Positions 8,197-16,241 of a stretch of DNA of 64,000 nucleotides are shown one piece after another (the stretch's first letter is position 1; the number at the start of each line of letters is the position of its first letter). A program made the translations under genes and the position numbers. The notes beneath the pieces were generated by a model, which had not been told where the DNA came from, did no database searches, and saw only the letters and a program-made list of their open reading frames with translations. Origin of the DNA: Rhodospirillaceae bacterium UBA6219. GTDB lineage: Bacteria; Pseudomonadota; Alphaproteobacteria; Rhodospirillales; Magnetospirillaceae. The DNA lies in assembly GCA_002435715.1 (NCBI GenBank), contig DISD01000012.1:7467-71466 (forward strand), in the 5' to 3' direction.

Positions 8197-8714
8197 GCAC
8201 CGCTGAAATCGATGTCGCCGTCTCTATCGAGGACGAGGCCTGGACCACGGCCCTGCCCGGGGCCGAGGAATTGTGCCGGACCATGGCGGCGGCGACCATC
8301 GCCGAGGCGGCGGGTGACCTGGACGGCCCCAGCGTCGAAATCAGCGTGGTGCTGACCAATGACCCGGCAGTGCAGGAACTGAACCGCGATTATCGTAACC
8401 AGGACAAGCCGACCAACGTGCTGAGCTTCGCCGCCCTGGACGACGACGACGCCCCGGTGGTGGTGGGTGCCCCCATCTTGTTGGGCGACATCATCCTGGC
8501 CTATGAGACCTGTGCCCGCGAAGCAACCGAGCAAGGCAAGACCGTCGCCCATCACACCGCCCATCTGGTGGTCCATGGGGTGCTGCATCTGTTGGGCTGG
8601 GACCACGAAGAAGACGAAGCGGAAGCGGAAGAGATGGAGCGTCTGGAAACGCGCATCCTGGCCGCTTTCGGCATCAACAATCCGTATGCCGAGGGAGAGG
8701 GGCTGGGATCATGA
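8193..8714 (+). CDS. ybeY: Endoribonuclease YbeY (rRNA maturation factor)
   Basis: A 173-residue zinc metalloprotein that processes 16S rRNA 3' ends and helps remove defective ribosomes. The zinc-binding motif reads HGVLHLLGWDH, the exact family signature with three histidines, and the upstream conserved arginine is within ELNRDYRNQDKPTNVLSF. The proposed TTG start overlaps the phoH stop by four bases and has GGGAG seven bases upstream. The C-terminus is acidic (HEEDEAEAEEME). The stop overlaps the corC ATG (ATGA), so expression is coupled along the operon. Confidence 0.93.
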   Translation: MSTAEIDVAVSIEDEAWTTALPGAEELCRTMAAATIAEAAGDLDGPSVEISVVLTNDPAVQELNRDYRNQDKPTNVLSFAALDDDDAPVVVGAPILLGDIILAYETCAREATEQGKTVAHHTAHLVVHGVLHLLGWDHEEDEAEAEEMERLETRILAAFGINNPYAEGEGLGS

Positions 8715-9760
8715 ACGGGGAACCCCATAGTCGCCCGCCCCGCGAAGGCGGGGCAATCGCTAGGAACGCCCGCGAAGGCGGGGCAATCGCTAGGAACGCC
8801 CGCGAAGGCGGGGCAATCACCAAGAACACCCGCGAAAGCGGGGTTATATTGAAAAACGCCCGCGAAAGCGGGCCGGGTGGCGACGTCGTCCATAATCTGT
8901 CCGACGATTCGCTGATGGACGTGGTCCGCGGCTGGGTGCGCATGCTGCGCCGGACCAAGGGCGGCGAATCGGTGCGCGAGGCGCTGGAAGACCTGATCGA
9001 CGACCGCGACGATTCCGTCCCCATCGACGACCACGAACGTATCTTGCTGGGCAACATCCTGCATCTGCGCGACGTCACCGCCTATGACGTCATGGTGCCG
9101 CGCGCCGACATCGTCGGCATCGAGGACGGCATCTCGCTGGAAGATCTGACCGAATTGTTCTGCCGTTGCGGCCATTCGCGCCTGCCGGTGCATCGCGGCA
9201 CCTTGGACGACATCATCGGCATGGTCCACATCAAGGACGTGCTGGTGTCCACCCGCATCGACAAGCCGTTCCAATTGTCGCGCATCATGCGCCGGGTGCT
9301 GTTCGTGTCGCCGGCCATGCGGGTCACCGACATGCTGTTGGAAATGCGCCTGAAGCGCACCCACATGGCGCTGGTGGTGGACGAATATGGCGGTATCGAC
9401 GGATTGGTGACCATCGAGGACCTGGTGGAACAGATCGTCGGCGAGATCGAGGACGAGCACGACCAGGAAGACGAACCCGACATGAGCATCGGCCCCGACG
9501 GGGTGGTGATGGCTGATGCGCGCACCCCGATCGAGGAATTCGAGCAAGCGCTGGGTCCGGTGCTGACCGAGGAAGAGCGCGAGGAAGTGGACACCCTGGG
9601 TGGTTTGGTGTTCTTCGTCGCCGGACGCATCCCGTCGCGCGGCGAATTGATCGTGCATTCCTCGGGTCTGGAATTCGAAGTGGTGGATGCCGATCCGCGC
9701 CGCATCAAGTTGCTGCGGGTCCGCCGTCTGGCCGCCGCCGAAACCGGCGAGGAATCGTGA
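8711..9760 (+). CDS. corC: CBS-domain protein of the CorC/HlyC family with an in-frame repeat insertion
   Basis: This 349-residue protein belongs to the CorC/TlyC family linked to Mg2+/Co2+ efflux and envelope integrity. After residue 58 it has the usual layout: a short conserved helix, two CBS domains (about 115-175 and 180-240) and a C-terminal CorC_HlyC FAD-like domain with DTLGGLVFFVAGRIP. Residues about 9-55 are unusual: they are encoded by almost five copies of a 30-base repeat and read as repeated REGGAIARNA units, not expected in the family. No transmembrane DUF21 domain is present. Start and stop overlap ybeY and lnt. Confidence 0.88.
   Translation: MNGEPHSRPPREGGAIARNAREGGAIARNAREGGAITKNTRESGVILKNARESGPGGDVVHNLSDDSLMDVVRGWVRMLRRTKGGESVREALEDLIDDRDDSVPIDDHERILLGNILHLRDVTAYDVMVPRADIVGIEDGISLEDLTELFCRCGHSRLPVHRGTLDDIIGMVHIKDVLVSTRIDKPFQLSRIMRRVLFVSPAMRVTDMLLEMRLKRTHMALVVDEYGGIDGLVTIEDLVEQIVGEIEDEHDQEDEPDMSIGPDGVVMADARTPIEEFEQALGPVLTEEEREEVDTLGGLVFFVAGRIPSRGELIVHSSGLEFEVVDADPRRIKLLRVRRLAAAETGEES
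8741..8873 (+). repeat. Tandem 30-bp palindrome-containing repeat inside corC (4.4 copies)
   Basis: Copies start at 8741, 8771, 8801, 8831 and 8861 (partial). The unit begins CGCGAAGGCGGGG, and with the preceding CCCGCC it forms a hairpin (CCCGC/GCGGG). Copies 1 and 2 are identical, whereas copies 3 to 5 diverge progressively. The length of 30 bases keeps the frame. Fully adjacent units without spacers distinguish it from a CRISPR array. Confidence 0.9.
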
Positions 9761-11364
9761 CCCCGGCGCTGGATGTCGGCCGCCATTGGCGGGGTACGCC
9801 CTCGGGTCTGGGCGGGCTTGGCATTCTGGCCAGCCGCCTGTCGTCTTTGACCGGTTGGCGGCGGGCCGGCACCTTGATGCTGTTGGGGGCCTTGGCGACG
9901 CTGTCGCTGCCACCCTTGGGGCTGTTGCCGGTTCTGTTGCCCGCTTTGTGCGGCTTGGTCTGGGTTCTGGACGGGGCGCAAAGTCGCCGCGCCGCTTTTT
10001 TCATCGGCTGGTGGTGGGCTTGGGCGTGGTACGCCATCGGTTTTTATTGGATCGGCAACGCCATGCTGGTCGATCCCGAACGCTTCGCCTGGATGATCCC
10101 CTTCGCCACTTTGGGTCTGGGCGCGGTGCAGGCGGTTTTCATCGGCGTGGCCACGGTGCTGACCTGGATCAGCCGGACCACCGGCCTGTTCCGGATCCTG
10201 ACCCTGGCCGGGGCCTGGACGGTGATGGAATGGGTGCGGTCGTGGTTCCTGACCGGCTTTCCATGGAATCCATTGGGGTCGGTGTGGGACGCGGTGCCCG
10301 CCGTGTTGCAACTGGCGTCGGTGATCGGCGTGTTCGGTTTGTGCGGCTTCACCATTTTGGTTTTCACCCTGCCGGTGGTGTTGGCCGATTTCGTCAGCAA
10401 GGCCGAGCGCCGGACGGCTTTGGCGCTGATCTGTCTGTTGCTGGGCGGAGCCGTGGTGTTCGGCGTCCAGCGTCTGGCCGCCCATCCCACCGAATTGGTC
10501 CCCGGTATCCGGCTGCGTCTGGTTCAGGCCGCCATCGCCCAACGTCACATGTGGCGCGACGATTTGCGGCAAAGCCAGTTGCTGGACCATGTGGAGCTGT
10601 CCCGCGCCCCCGGTTACGACAAGGTCACCCATGTGGTGTGGCCGGAAACGGCGGCGCCGTTCTTCCTGAATTTAGATCCGCAAGCCCGGGCCCTGGTGGC
10701 TTCGGTGGCGCCGCCCGGTGGACTGGTCCTGGCCGGAGCGCCGCGGATCACGCCGCAAGGAACCGAGCCTTTTGGCCTGTGGAACAGTCTGATGGCCATC
10801 GACGGCGGCGGACAGGTTCTGGGAATTTATGACAAGGCGCATTTGGTGCCTTTCGGCGAATACGTGCCGCTGCGTGGTCTTTTGCCCATCGCCAAGTTGA
10901 CCGCTGGCGGCACCGATTTTTCCGCCGGACCGGGGCCGCGCACCTTGGAGATTCCCACCTTGCCGGCCGTGGGGCCGTTTATTTGTTATGAAGCGGTCTT
11001 TCCCGGCGCCGTGGCCGACCGCGACCATCGGCCGCAATGGTTGCTGACCCTGACCAACGATGCCTGGTTCGGCAAATCGGCTGGCCCGCACCAGCATTTG
11101 GCCGCTGGCCGCATGCGGGCGGTCGAGGAAGGGTTGCCGCTGGTGCGTTCGGCCAATAGTGGGATTTCCGCCATCATCGATCCGCTGGGACGCGAATTGC
11201 ATCGTCTGGGTTTAAACCAAAGGGGTGTTCTGGATGGAGAATTGCCGCGTCCGCTGGCCGTGACCCCGTATGGACGGTGGGGAAATATTCTCCCGATATG
11301 TCTGGCCTGTACTCTTCTACTCTTGGGTGTTTTTGGCCGTCATTTGCGAAGTGGGCGGAGTTAA
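9757..11364 (+). CDS. lnt: Apolipoprotein N-acyltransferase
   Basis: Lnt performs the last step of lipoprotein maturation, transferring an acyl chain from phospholipid to the N-terminal cysteine in the periplasmic face of the inner membrane. The 535-residue protein has about six N-terminal hydrophobic segments (residues about 30-240) and a nitrilase-type domain. The catalytic triad is visible as Glu297 (WPETAAPFF), Lys360 (YDKAHLVPFGE) and Cys410 (FICYEAVFP). The GTG start overlaps the corC stop by four bases. A final hydrophobic helix lies at about residues 508-530. The corC-lnt order is common in alphaproteobacteria. Confidence 0.95.
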   Translation: MTPALDVGRHWRGTPSGLGGLGILASRLSSLTGWRRAGTLMLLGALATLSLPPLGLLPVLLPALCGLVWVLDGAQSRRAAFFIGWWWAWAWYAIGFYWIGNAMLVDPERFAWMIPFATLGLGAVQAVFIGVATVLTWISRTTGLFRILTLAGAWTVMEWVRSWFLTGFPWNPLGSVWDAVPAVLQLASVIGVFGLCGFTILVFTLPVVLADFVSKAERRTALALICLLLGGAVVFGVQRLAAHPTELVPGIRLRLVQAAIAQRHMWRDDLRQSQLLDHVELSRAPGYDKVTHVVWPETAAPFFLNLDPQARALVASVAPPGGLVLAGAPRITPQGTEPFGLWNSLMAIDGGGQVLGIYDKAHLVPFGEYVPLRGLLPIAKLTAGGTDFSAGPGPRTLEIPTLPAVGPFICYEAVFPGAVADRDHRPQWLLTLTNDAWFGKSAGPHQHLAAGRMRAVEEGLPLVRSANSGISAIIDPLGRELHRLGLNQRGVLDGELPRPLAVTPYGRWGNILPICLACTLLLLGVFGRHLRSGRS

Positions 11365-11403
11365 TTTCCGCTAAGCGCGATGTTTTTTATCGGAAGCACC
11401 CGA

Positions 11404-11431
11404 TTGACTTGCATACAACCGGGGTCATAAT
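11404..11431 (+). promoter_or_regulatory. Sigma-70-type promoter for the HTH regulator
   Basis: TTGACT at 11404-11409 and CATAAT at 11426-11431 with a 16-base spacer, about 55 bases before the ATG at 11486. This is among the best promoter matches in the window and suggests that the regulator is transcribed separately from lnt. Confidence 0.55.
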
Positions 11432-11485
11432 CTGCCGCCGGGGCAAAGCCTGCCCCGATGTCACAGTACTGCCTGGAACGGAATA

Positions 11486-11971
11486 ATGGCCCAGACACCA
11501 CGTAAGGAAAAAGCCCCCCCCCGCAAAGGGTCGTCCCGGGGGCGGATGCCGTCAGGAAAACCCAATCCCATCGACGTGCATGTGGGGGCGCGGGTCCGTT
11601 TGCGTCGGACGCTTTTGGGCATGAGCCAGGAAAAGCTGGGTGAAGCTTTGGGGCTGACCTTCCAGCAGGTTCAGAAATACGAACGTGGTGCCAATCGCGT
11701 CGGTGCCTCGCGTCTGTATGACCTGTCGCGCGTGCTGGACGTTCCGGTCAGCTTCTTCTTCGACGACATGAACGACGAGTTGAAGTCGCAAAGTCCGGCC
11801 CAGATCGTCGGTCTGACCGAATTGCAGGAAGCCCCGGCCCATTTCGAACACGACCCCATGGCCAAGCGTGAAACCTTGGAACTGGTCCGCGCCTATTACC
11901 GCATCAGTGACCCGCAGGTCAGGAAGCGTGTCTACGAATTGGCCAAGGCTTTGGCCGACAGCGCCGAATAA
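11486..11971 (+). CDS. XRE/Cro-CI-type helix-turn-helix regulator
   Basis: A 161-residue protein with an N-terminal basic, proline-rich stretch (residues 1-30), then a Cro/CI helix-turn-helix: LRRTLLGMSQEKLGEALGL followed by TFQQVQKYERGANRV. This form (VGARVRLRR..GMSQEKLGEALG..FQQVQKYE) is widespread in alphaproteobacteria. The C-terminal half is helical, with YRISDPQVRKRVYELAKAL, and may mediate dimerisation or ligand binding. It lies between lnt and the riboswitch-controlled metK, an arrangement conserved in related bacteria, so a link to SAM or cell-cycle control is possible but unproven. Its target is not known. Confidence 0.85.
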   Translation: MAQTPRKEKAPPRKGSSRGRMPSGKPNPIDVHVGARVRLRRTLLGMSQEKLGEALGLTFQQVQKYERGANRVGASRLYDLSRVLDVPVSFFFDDMNDELKSQSPAQIVGLTELQEAPAHFEHDPMAKRETLELVRAYYRISDPQVRKRVYELAKALADSAE

Positions 11972-11989
11972 AACCACGTTCAAGGCAGG

Positions 11990-12082
11990 GGAATGGTCGT
12001 GCGGGGCTTTGCCGACGCACGATTGCCCTTGACGGCAGGCCAAAGGGCCTGCCACAAGAACGGCCCGGGACCTGCGTCCCGG
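11990..12082 (+). other. Stem-loop-rich spacer between the HTH regulator and the riboswitch
   Basis: Three hairpins can be drawn: TCGTGCG (from 11997) with CGCACGA, GGCAGGCC with the GGCCTGCC of 12049-12056, and GGGAC with GTCCC near 12067-12080. None is followed by a T tract. They may end or stabilise the upstream transcript, but their role is undecided. Confidence 0.4.
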
Positions 12083-12135
12083 CGTGGAGATTTGTGACCG
12101 CTTGCCACCACGTTAAAGAACCGGCTAAGTGGGTG
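12080..12135 (+). promoter_or_regulatory. SAM-II riboswitch (metA-type element) upstream of metK
   Basis: The segment matches the SAM-II aptamer, an H-type pseudoknot found mainly in alphaproteobacteria. Stem P1 is CGTGG (12083-12087) with CCACG (12108-12112); the conserved GATTTG lies in the loop at 12089-12094; CCGCTTGC precedes the 3' strand; then TTAAAGAA and GGCTAAG (12123-12129) supply the second pseudoknot strand. It lies about 65 bases before the metK ribosome site AGGAGGG. SAM binding in this class usually hides the ribosome site, so feedback on SAM synthetase is the natural reading. Identification is by eye. Confidence 0.82.
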
Positions 12136-12201
12136 CATCGCGATGGCTGACCATTTCGGATGCCCCTGGTCCACAAGGTTTGGAACTAGGAGGGCTTGCC
12201 C

Positions 12202-13374
12202 GTGTCCAAAAAGAACTTCCTGTTTACCTCTGAATCCGTTTCCGAAGGCCACCCCGACAAGGTTGCCGACCGTATTTCCGACGCCGTGGTCGATGCCTTC
12301 CTGGGCGCCGACCCCTATGCCCGCGTCGCGGTCGAAACCCTGGTGACCACCAATTTGATCGTGCTGGCCGGCGAAGTGCGCGGCCCGGCTTCGGTGACTC
12401 CGTCCCTGATGGAAGATCTGGCCCGTCACGCGGTCAAGGAAATCGGCTACGAACAGGACGGCTTCCATTGGAAGAACGCCACCGTGCTGAACCATGTCCA
12501 CGCCCAGTCCGCCGACATCGCGGTTGGCGTCGACGCCGCCGGTGAAAAGGACGAAGGTGCCGGTGACCAGGGCATCATGTTCGGTTACGCCACCAACGAA
12601 ACGCCGACCCTGATGCCGGCGCCGATCTATTATTCGCACGAAATCCTGAAGTCGCTGGCCGAAGCCCGCCATTCCGGCGCCGCCCCCCAGTTGCTGCCCG
12701 ATTCCAAGTCCCAGGTGACCCTGGAATATCGCGACGGCAAGCCGGTCCGCGCCACCTCGGTGGTGGTGTCGCACCAGCATGTGGACGGCCTGTCGGCCGC
12801 CGAGATCAAGGAAATCGTCCGTCCGCACGTCGCCAACGTGCTGCCGGAAGGCTGGATGCCGTCGGACGACCAGTTCTACGTCAACCCCACCGGCCGTTTC
12901 GTCATCGGCGGTCCCGACGGCGACACCGGTTTGACCGGCCGTAAGATCATCGTCGACACCTATGGTGGCGCGGCCCCGCATGGCGGCGGTGCTTTCTCGG
13001 GGAAGGATCCGACCAAGGTCGACCGTTCGGCCGCTTATGCCGCCCGCTACCTGGCCAAGAACGTGGTCGGCGCCGGTCTGGCCGAGCGTTGCGTGATCCA
13101 GCTGTCCTACGCCATCGGCGTCTCGAAGCCGCTGTCGGTTTACGTGGACACCTACGGCACCGGCAAGGTGGACGAGGACAAGCTGTCCCAGGCCCTGCAG
13201 GACCTGATGGATCTGAGCCCGCGCGGCATCCGCACCCATCTGGCCCTGAACAAGCCCATCTACGCCCGCACCGCCGCTTACGGTCATTTCGGCCGCAACC
13301 CGGACGCCGATGGCGGCTTCTCGTGGGAGAAGCTGGATCTGGTCGATCCGCTCAAGCGCGCTTTCGGTGCGTGA
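12202..13374 (+). CDS. metK: S-adenosylmethionine synthetase
   Basis: MetK makes S-adenosylmethionine from methionine and ATP in the cytoplasm. The 390-residue protein shows the family motifs SEGHPDKVADRISDAVVD near the N-terminus, GAGDQGIMFGYA near residue 120 and the P-loop-like GGGAFSGKDPTKVDRSAAY. I chose GTG 12202 because it lies seven bases after AGGAGGG; an in-frame TTG two codons upstream is only one base from that site. The gene is preceded by a SAM-II riboswitch and overlaps trmB by one base (TGATG). Confidence 0.96.
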   Translation: MSKKNFLFTSESVSEGHPDKVADRISDAVVDAFLGADPYARVAVETLVTTNLIVLAGEVRGPASVTPSLMEDLARHAVKEIGYEQDGFHWKNATVLNHVHAQSADIAVGVDAAGEKDEGAGDQGIMFGYATNETPTLMPAPIYYSHEILKSLAEARHSGAAPQLLPDSKSQVTLEYRDGKPVRATSVVVSHQHVDGLSAAEIKEIVRPHVANVLPEGWMPSDDQFYVNPTGRFVIGGPDGDTGLTGRKIIVDTYGGAAPHGGGAFSGKDPTKVDRSAAYAARYLAKNVVGAGLAERCVIQLSYAIGVSKPLSVYVDTYGTGKVDEDKLSQALQDLMDLSPRGIRTHLALNKPIYARTAAYGHFGRNPDADGGFSWEKLDLVDPLKRAFGA

Positions 13375-14090
13375 TGACCAAGGGCGAAGGCTTCAGGCCG
13401 GCTGACGACAAGCCGCGCTTTTTTGGCCGGCGCCGTGGCAAGTCGCTGCGGCGTACCGCCCAAGGTCTGATGGAAACGCTGCTGCCCCGGTTGGCCATCA
13501 CGGCACCGGGGCAGGGCGAACCATCGCTCGACCCCAAAACCCTGTTTCCCCGCCCGGTCAACCAGGTGTGGCTGGAAGTGGGATTCGGCGGCGGCGAGCA
13601 TGTGGCGGCACAAGCCCGCCTTTATCCCGATATCGGCATCATCGGCTCGGAACCGTTCAACAACGGCATCGCCAGCCTGTTGGGCCATCTGTCGGGCTCG
13701 GACATCGACAATGTCCGCATCTATCCTGACGACGTCCGCCAATTGCTGCCCGGCCTGCCCGAGGCCTGTATCGGTCGCGTTTTCGTGCTGTTTCCCGATC
13801 CGTGGCCGAAAAAGCGCCATGCCGAACGTCGCTTCATCGGCCGCGACAACCTGGACGCCTTGGCCCGGGTAATGGCCGACGGCGCCGAATTGCGGGTGGC
13901 GTCGGATGACCCGGTCTATCAGGAATGGGCCACCGAGCAATTGCGCGCCCATGCCGATTTCACCGAAGCCCAGGTGACCAGCGACCGCCCCACCTTGCCC
14001 GAAGATTGGCCGGCGACGCGTTATGAGCTGAAATGCTTGGCGGGTCGGGATCCGGTTTTTTTCCGCTTTATCCGGAAAAATCGTTCCTAA
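13374..14090 (+). CDS. trmB: tRNA (guanine-N7-)-methyltransferase
   Basis: TrmB methylates G46 of tRNA variable loops at N7, using SAM. The 238-residue protein has the SAM-binding motif LEVGFGGGEH, the active-site motif VFVLFPDPWPKKRH and the C-terminal TRYELKCLA block typical of the family. The ATG overlaps the metK stop (TGATG), so the SAM-producing and SAM-consuming enzymes are coupled and both should fall under the riboswitch. A longer reading frame upstream overlaps metK in another frame and is rejected. Confidence 0.95.
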   Translation: MTKGEGFRPADDKPRFFGRRRGKSLRRTAQGLMETLLPRLAITAPGQGEPSLDPKTLFPRPVNQVWLEVGFGGGEHVAAQARLYPDIGIIGSEPFNNGIASLLGHLSGSDIDNVRIYPDDVRQLLPGLPEACIGRVFVLFPDPWPKKRHAERRFIGRDNLDALARVMADGAELRVASDDPVYQEWATEQLRAHADFTEAQVTSDRPTLPEDWPATRYELKCLAGRDPVFFRFIRKNRS

Positions 14091-14149
14091 GCCCTTGGAA
14101 CGGCGTCCGTCCGACCTATATGGCGGCGCTTTCTCGCATAAGGTGATCG

Positions 14150-14893
14150 ATGATGGAATGGTTGAGCGACCCGCAATTGTGGATCAGCCTGTTGACCCTG
14201 GCGGCGTTGGAAATCGTGCTGGGCATCGACAATCTGGTGTTCCTGACCATTCTGTCCGACCGCCTGCCCGAGGCACAGCGCCCGCAGGCCCGCAAGCTGG
14301 GCTTGGCCTTCGCGCTGTTGACCCGTCTGGCGCTTCTGGCGTCGCTGTCGTGGATCGTCGGCCTGGTTGATCCGGTGTTCACCCTGATGGGCCATGCGGT
14401 GTCGTGGCGTGACATCATCCTGATCGGTGGTGGTTTGTTCCTGTTGACCAAGGCGACCCACGAAATCCACGGATCCTTGGAAGGAGACGACGAGGGCGAA
14501 CAGGGCGCCGGCAAGGCGGTGGCCGCCGGTTTCGTCGCCACCATCCTGCAGATCGGCATTCTGGACATCGTCTTCTCGCTGGATTCGGTGATCACCGCGG
14601 TGGGCATGGTCGACCATCTGGGGGTGATGGTGGCCGCCGTCATCATCGCCGTCATCGTCATGCTGGTGGCGTCGGGACCGCTTTCGGCCTTCGTCTCGGC
14701 CCACCCCACCGTCAAGATGCTGGCGTTGTCCTTCCTGTTGCTGGTGGGTATGGCGCTGATCGCCGACGGCTTGGGCTTCCATATCCCCAAGGGCTATCTG
14801 TACTTCGCCATGGGCTTCTCGGTGGTGGTCGAGGCCCTGAACCTGATCGCCCGGCGCAAGCGCAACCCGGTGAAGCTACGCAACACGCTGTAG
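14150..14893 (+). CDS. TerC-family integral membrane protein
   Basis: A 247-residue membrane protein with about seven hydrophobic helices. The TerC signatures EIVLGIDNLVFL (first helix) and DIVFSLDSVITAVGM (mid-protein) each hold the conserved acidic residue in a helix. TerC/Alx/YoaE proteins are linked to tellurite resistance and, more recently, to manganese export. The start could be either of two adjacent ATGs (14150 or 14153). A TerB-like protein is encoded 220 bases downstream, which fits a shared metal or envelope-stress role, but whether they function together is inference. Confidence 0.9.
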   Translation: MMEWLSDPQLWISLLTLAALEIVLGIDNLVFLTILSDRLPEAQRPQARKLGLAFALLTRLALLASLSWIVGLVDPVFTLMGHAVSWRDIILIGGGLFLLTKATHEIHGSLEGDDEGEQGAGKAVAAGFVATILQIGILDIVFSLDSVITAVGMVDHLGVMVAAVIIAVIVMLVASGPLSAFVSAHPTVKMLALSFLLLVGMALIADGLGFHIPKGYLYFAMGFSVVVEALNLIARRKRNPVKLRNTL

Positions 14894-14994
14894 GGCTGAA
14901 GGCCGGCCCGTGCCGGGCGGCTCAGCTGCCGCTCGGGCTTTTGGGGCTGAAGCCCGGCCCGTTCCGGGCGGCTCAGTCGCCGCTCGGGTTTTGT
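14893..14994 (+). repeat. Direct tandem duplication of a 51-bp palindrome-containing element
   Basis: Copy 1 spans 14893-14943 and copy 2 spans 14944-14994. Both read GGGCTGAAG, then GGCCGGCCCG or CCCGGCCCG, then CCGGGCGGCTCAG and CGCTCGGG, ending in a T-rich tail. Each copy contains inverted repeats such as CCGGCCCG/CGGGC. The T-rich ends make a terminator role after terC possible. Confidence 0.8.
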
Positions 14995-15112
14995 TGGGGC
15001 AAGGGCCGTTCGGCGGGGCGTGCGTAGTTCGCTAAACCATGCGCGCATCAGGGTTGTTGCCAGGGAAAGGCTGTGTTAAGCCTTGCCCCCGGTTTTTCAA
15101 GGCGAGAAGGCC

Positions 15113-15562
15113 ATGTTCGGGCGTCTGCGCGACCTGCTGTTTTCCGGTTCCGCCCAGGTGGATCAGGGGCGTCGTCTGCAATTGGCGGCGGCTGCGGTGC
15201 TGGTCGAGGCGGCGTCCATGGATGGTCATGTGGACCCGGTGGAAAAGCTGCGCATCACCCAGGTGCTGGCGCGGCATTTCACCCTCAGCGACGCCGAGGC
15301 GGCCGAGCTTTTGGCCGAGGCCCGCCAGTTGGCGGCCCAGTCGGTCGAGCTGTCGGGCTTTGCCAAGACCATCAAGGACGGATTCGATTTTGACGATCGC
15401 ATCCGGATGATTGAGATGTTGTGGGACGTGGCCTATGCCGACGGCCAGTTGCACGATTACGAAGCCAATCTGGTTCGCCGGATCGCCGGCCTGATCCATG
15501 TTCCCGATCAGGATGCCGGTGCCGCCCGCAAAAGGGTGATGGCGCGTTTGGGAATTCAGTGA
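15113..15562 (+). CDS. TerB-like (tellurite-resistance TerB family) protein
   Basis: A 149-residue helical protein of the TerB/DjlA-N superfamily. Repeated acidic EF-hand-like turns are visible: MDGHVDPVEKLRI near residue 36 and ADGQLHDYEANLVRRI near 110, the two metal-binding motifs of the fold. The ATG at 15113 follows GGCGAGAAGG; a longer frame from 15083 lacks a ribosome site. Members are soluble and often accompany TerC-like proteins, one of which is encoded upstream. The exact role is unknown, with metal sensing or envelope stress as candidates. Confidence 0.82.
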   Translation: MFGRLRDLLFSGSAQVDQGRRLQLAAAAVLVEAASMDGHVDPVEKLRITQVLARHFTLSDAEAAELLAEARQLAAQSVELSGFAKTIKDGFDFDDRIRMIEMLWDVAYADGQLHDYEANLVRRIAGLIHVPDQDAGAARKRVMARLGIQ

Positions 15563-15589
15563 TTTGGCGTTTTTGACCCGGAGTCGATC

Positions 15590-15928
15590 ATGGCCTATGT
15601 GGTGACCGAGAACTGCATCAAGTGCAAGTATCAGGATTGTGTGGAAGTTTGCCCCGTCGATTGCTTTTACGAAGGCGAAAACTTCCTGGTGATCAACCCG
15701 GACGAATGCATTGATTGCGGCGTGTGCGAGCCGGAATGCCCGGCCGAGGCCATTTTCCCCGATTCCGATGACAAGGCCGCCGATTGGGCCCAGCTGAACC
15801 GCGATTATTCCAGCCAGTGGCCCAACATCACCCGCAAGGGCGAGGCGCCGGCCGATGCCGACGACTGGAAGAACAAGTCCGGCAAGACCGAATTGCTGTC
15901 GCCCAATCCCGGCAAGGGCACTGCCTGA
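15590..15928 (+). CDS. fdxA: Seven-iron ferredoxin (FdxA type)
   Basis: A 112-residue ferredoxin carrying one [3Fe-4S] and one [4Fe-4S] cluster, a low-potential electron carrier. Nine cysteines are visible, in CIKCKYQDCVEVCP near the N-terminus and CIDCGVCEPECP near residue 40. The C-terminal extension with DWAQLNRDYSSQWPNIT is characteristic of the FdxA group in Proteobacteria. The gene lies 28 bases after the TerB-like gene and ends at a strong terminator. Its redox partner is not in the window. Confidence 0.95.
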   Translation: MAYVVTENCIKCKYQDCVEVCPVDCFYEGENFLVINPDECIDCGVCEPECPAEAIFPDSDDKAADWAQLNRDYSSQWPNITRKGEAPADADDWKNKSGKTELLSPNPGKGTA

Positions 15929-15957
15929 TTCGTTCTGCTTCCTGATTTTTGCAGACC

Positions 15958-15993
15958 AGCCCGGCCCACCCGAAAGGTGGAGCCGGGCTTTTT
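15958..15993 (+). terminator. Rho-independent terminator after fdxA
   Basis: AGCCCGGC (15958-15965) pairs with GCCGGGCT (15982-15989), with an inner CCACC/GGTGG stem, followed by TTTT. Confidence 0.85.
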
Positions 15994-16241
15994 GCCGTGC
16001 TTTCACAAAGCCGTCATGCTATAAGAACCAGTCCGCCGAGCCAGGCCCTAAGGGTTTGAATTGACTCGGCGTCTTTGGCTCTGGGGAGCCTATGGGCAGC
16101 ACGCCCGTCCCCGTGTGTACAAATGGATTGACTGACCAACCGCCTCGTCATGGGACGCGGCTGGAATCGGCTTCTGCGTTTCACGCGTTGGCCGACCTCC
16201 CGCTTCCATTATCTTGGTGGACCAGCAAGGAAGAGTGCCAA
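15994..16241 (+). other. Leader region of carD, no gene seen
   Basis: The 248 bases between the fdxA terminator and carD hold no supported gene. A reading frame open from 16092 joins carD in frame but has no ribosome site and would add 50 non-conserved residues. A TATAAG at 16020-16025 may be a -10 element for carD, giving a long leader, though a matching -35 is not clear. Confidence 0.4.

Noticed and set aside
8741..8873. CRISPR-like array
   Set aside because: Units are directly adjacent without spacers, lie inside a protein-coding gene and decay along the array; no cas genes are present.
13089..13373. Upstream extension of TrmB
   Set aside because: It overlaps metK in another frame; the ATG overlapping the metK stop gives the normal family length.
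14150..15562. Complete tellurite-resistance operon
   Set aside because: Only TerC-like and TerB-like proteins are present, on separate units; other ter genes are missing.
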